Below are positions 63,493 through 64,000 of a stretch of 64,000 nucleotides of DNA, one piece after another. Position 1 is the stretch's first letter; each line of letters opens with the position of its first letter. Both the position numbers and the translations under genes were made by a program. The notes beneath the pieces are model-generated. The model ran no database searches, was not told where the DNA came from, and saw only the letters and a list, made by a program, of their open reading frames with translations. Source of the stretch: an uncultured Pelagibacteraceae bacterium (GTDB taxonomy: Bacteria > Pseudomonadota > Alphaproteobacteria > Pelagibacterales > Pelagibacteraceae); the NCBI GenBank assembly GCA_902619675.1, contig CACNFA010000004.1, forward strand, positions 16,644 through 80,643. The letters are read 5' to 3'.

Positions 63493-64000
63493 TTAAAATA
63501 GGAATAACAGGATCACTTGCATCTGGAAAGTCAACTGCTAGTAAAATCCTTTCAAAAAAACGAGGCCCTTTATTCAGTGCTGATGACGTTGTAAAAAAAT
63601 TATATAGAAGTAATAGTTTTAAAAAAACTGTTGCAAAAAGGCTTAACATTAAAAAAGAATTAAATTTAAAAAAAGCCTTAAAAGAAAAGATTTTAACCAA
63701 CAAATCTCTCATAAAAAAACTTGAGAATATGATTCATCCGTTTGTTAGAAAAAAAATGAAAATTTTCATAAAAAAAAATAGTAGCAAACATATAATTTTT
63801 TTAGAAATACCTTTATTGATTGAGAGTAAATTGATGAAGTATTTTGATGTAATTATTCTTATAAAATCAAAAACCAACATAAGATTAAAAAGATTTTTGT
63901 TAAAAGGAGGAAACAAACGTTTATTTAAAATTCTAAATAGTAAACAATTAAGTGATTTACAAAAAAGTAGGTTTAGTGATTATATCGTTGAGAATAACAA
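63489..64000 (+). CDS. coaE: Dephospho-CoA kinase (truncated by window edge)
   Basis: ATG at 63489 overlapping the aroE stop; MIKIGITGSLASGKSTASKIL, FSADDVVKKLY, IFLEIPLLIESKLMKYFD; open to window end. Confidence 0.92.
   Translation, partial: MIKIGITGSLASGKSTASKILSKKRGPLFSADDVVKKLYRSNSFKKTVAKRLNIKKELNLKKALKEKILTNKSLIKKLENMIHPFVRKKMKIFIKKNSSKHIIFLEIPLLIESKLMKYFDVIILIKSKTNIRLKRFLLKGGNKRLFKILNSKQLSDLQKSRFSDYIVENN

Noticed and set aside
63437-63712. 91-aa - strand ORF over the aroE/coaE junction
   Set aside because: coaE on + strand has a P-loop and overlaps aroE by ATGA; antisense ORF unsupported.
1-64000. CRISPR array, prophage, IS element or rRNA operon
   Set aside because: No regularly spaced direct repeats, transposase/integrase ORFs, phage structural genes or rRNA-like sequence were seen.

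Overview
AT-rich, very gene-dense bacterial chromosome segment with short or overlapping intergenic spacers. The gene content and order look like an alphaproteobacterium of the SAR11/Pelagibacterales type (inference from gene content; no search was run). About 70 protein-coding genes are supported: TCA genes (mdh, sdhCDAB), leuCDB-asd, rplS-trmD-rpsP-ffh, dapF-ftsY, a DctPQM TRAP transporter beside glycolate oxidase (glcDEF) and other 2-hydroxy-acid genes, a partial cytochrome c maturation operon (ccmCDEFGH), argG, folD, hemD-hemC-tsaD, acs with a DUF4212/sodium:solute symporter pair, rpe-heparinase-purH, and rho-hemJ-hemH-hemE diverging from ppsR-maf-aroE-coaE. One tRNA-Gly(GCC) is present. 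No rRNA, CRISPR array, prophage or transposase was seen. The most interesting items are: (1) a 270-bp AT-rich gap between hemE and ppsR/DUF299 with repeated TTATTAACA-type 9-mers, in the gene context of the Caulobacter/Rickettsia replication origin, so a strong oriC candidate; (2) a three-hairpin structured leader upstream of ffh; (3) an acetyl-CoA synthetase ORF with a ~60-residue purely basic Lys/Arg-rich N-terminal extension; (4) a terminator-like hairpin between dctP and dctQM; (5) a 15-nt-arm inverted repeat between hspQ and ccmC; (6) a perfect 57-bp tandem duplication in the tail of rpsP; (7) recurrent tail-to-tail gene overlaps.
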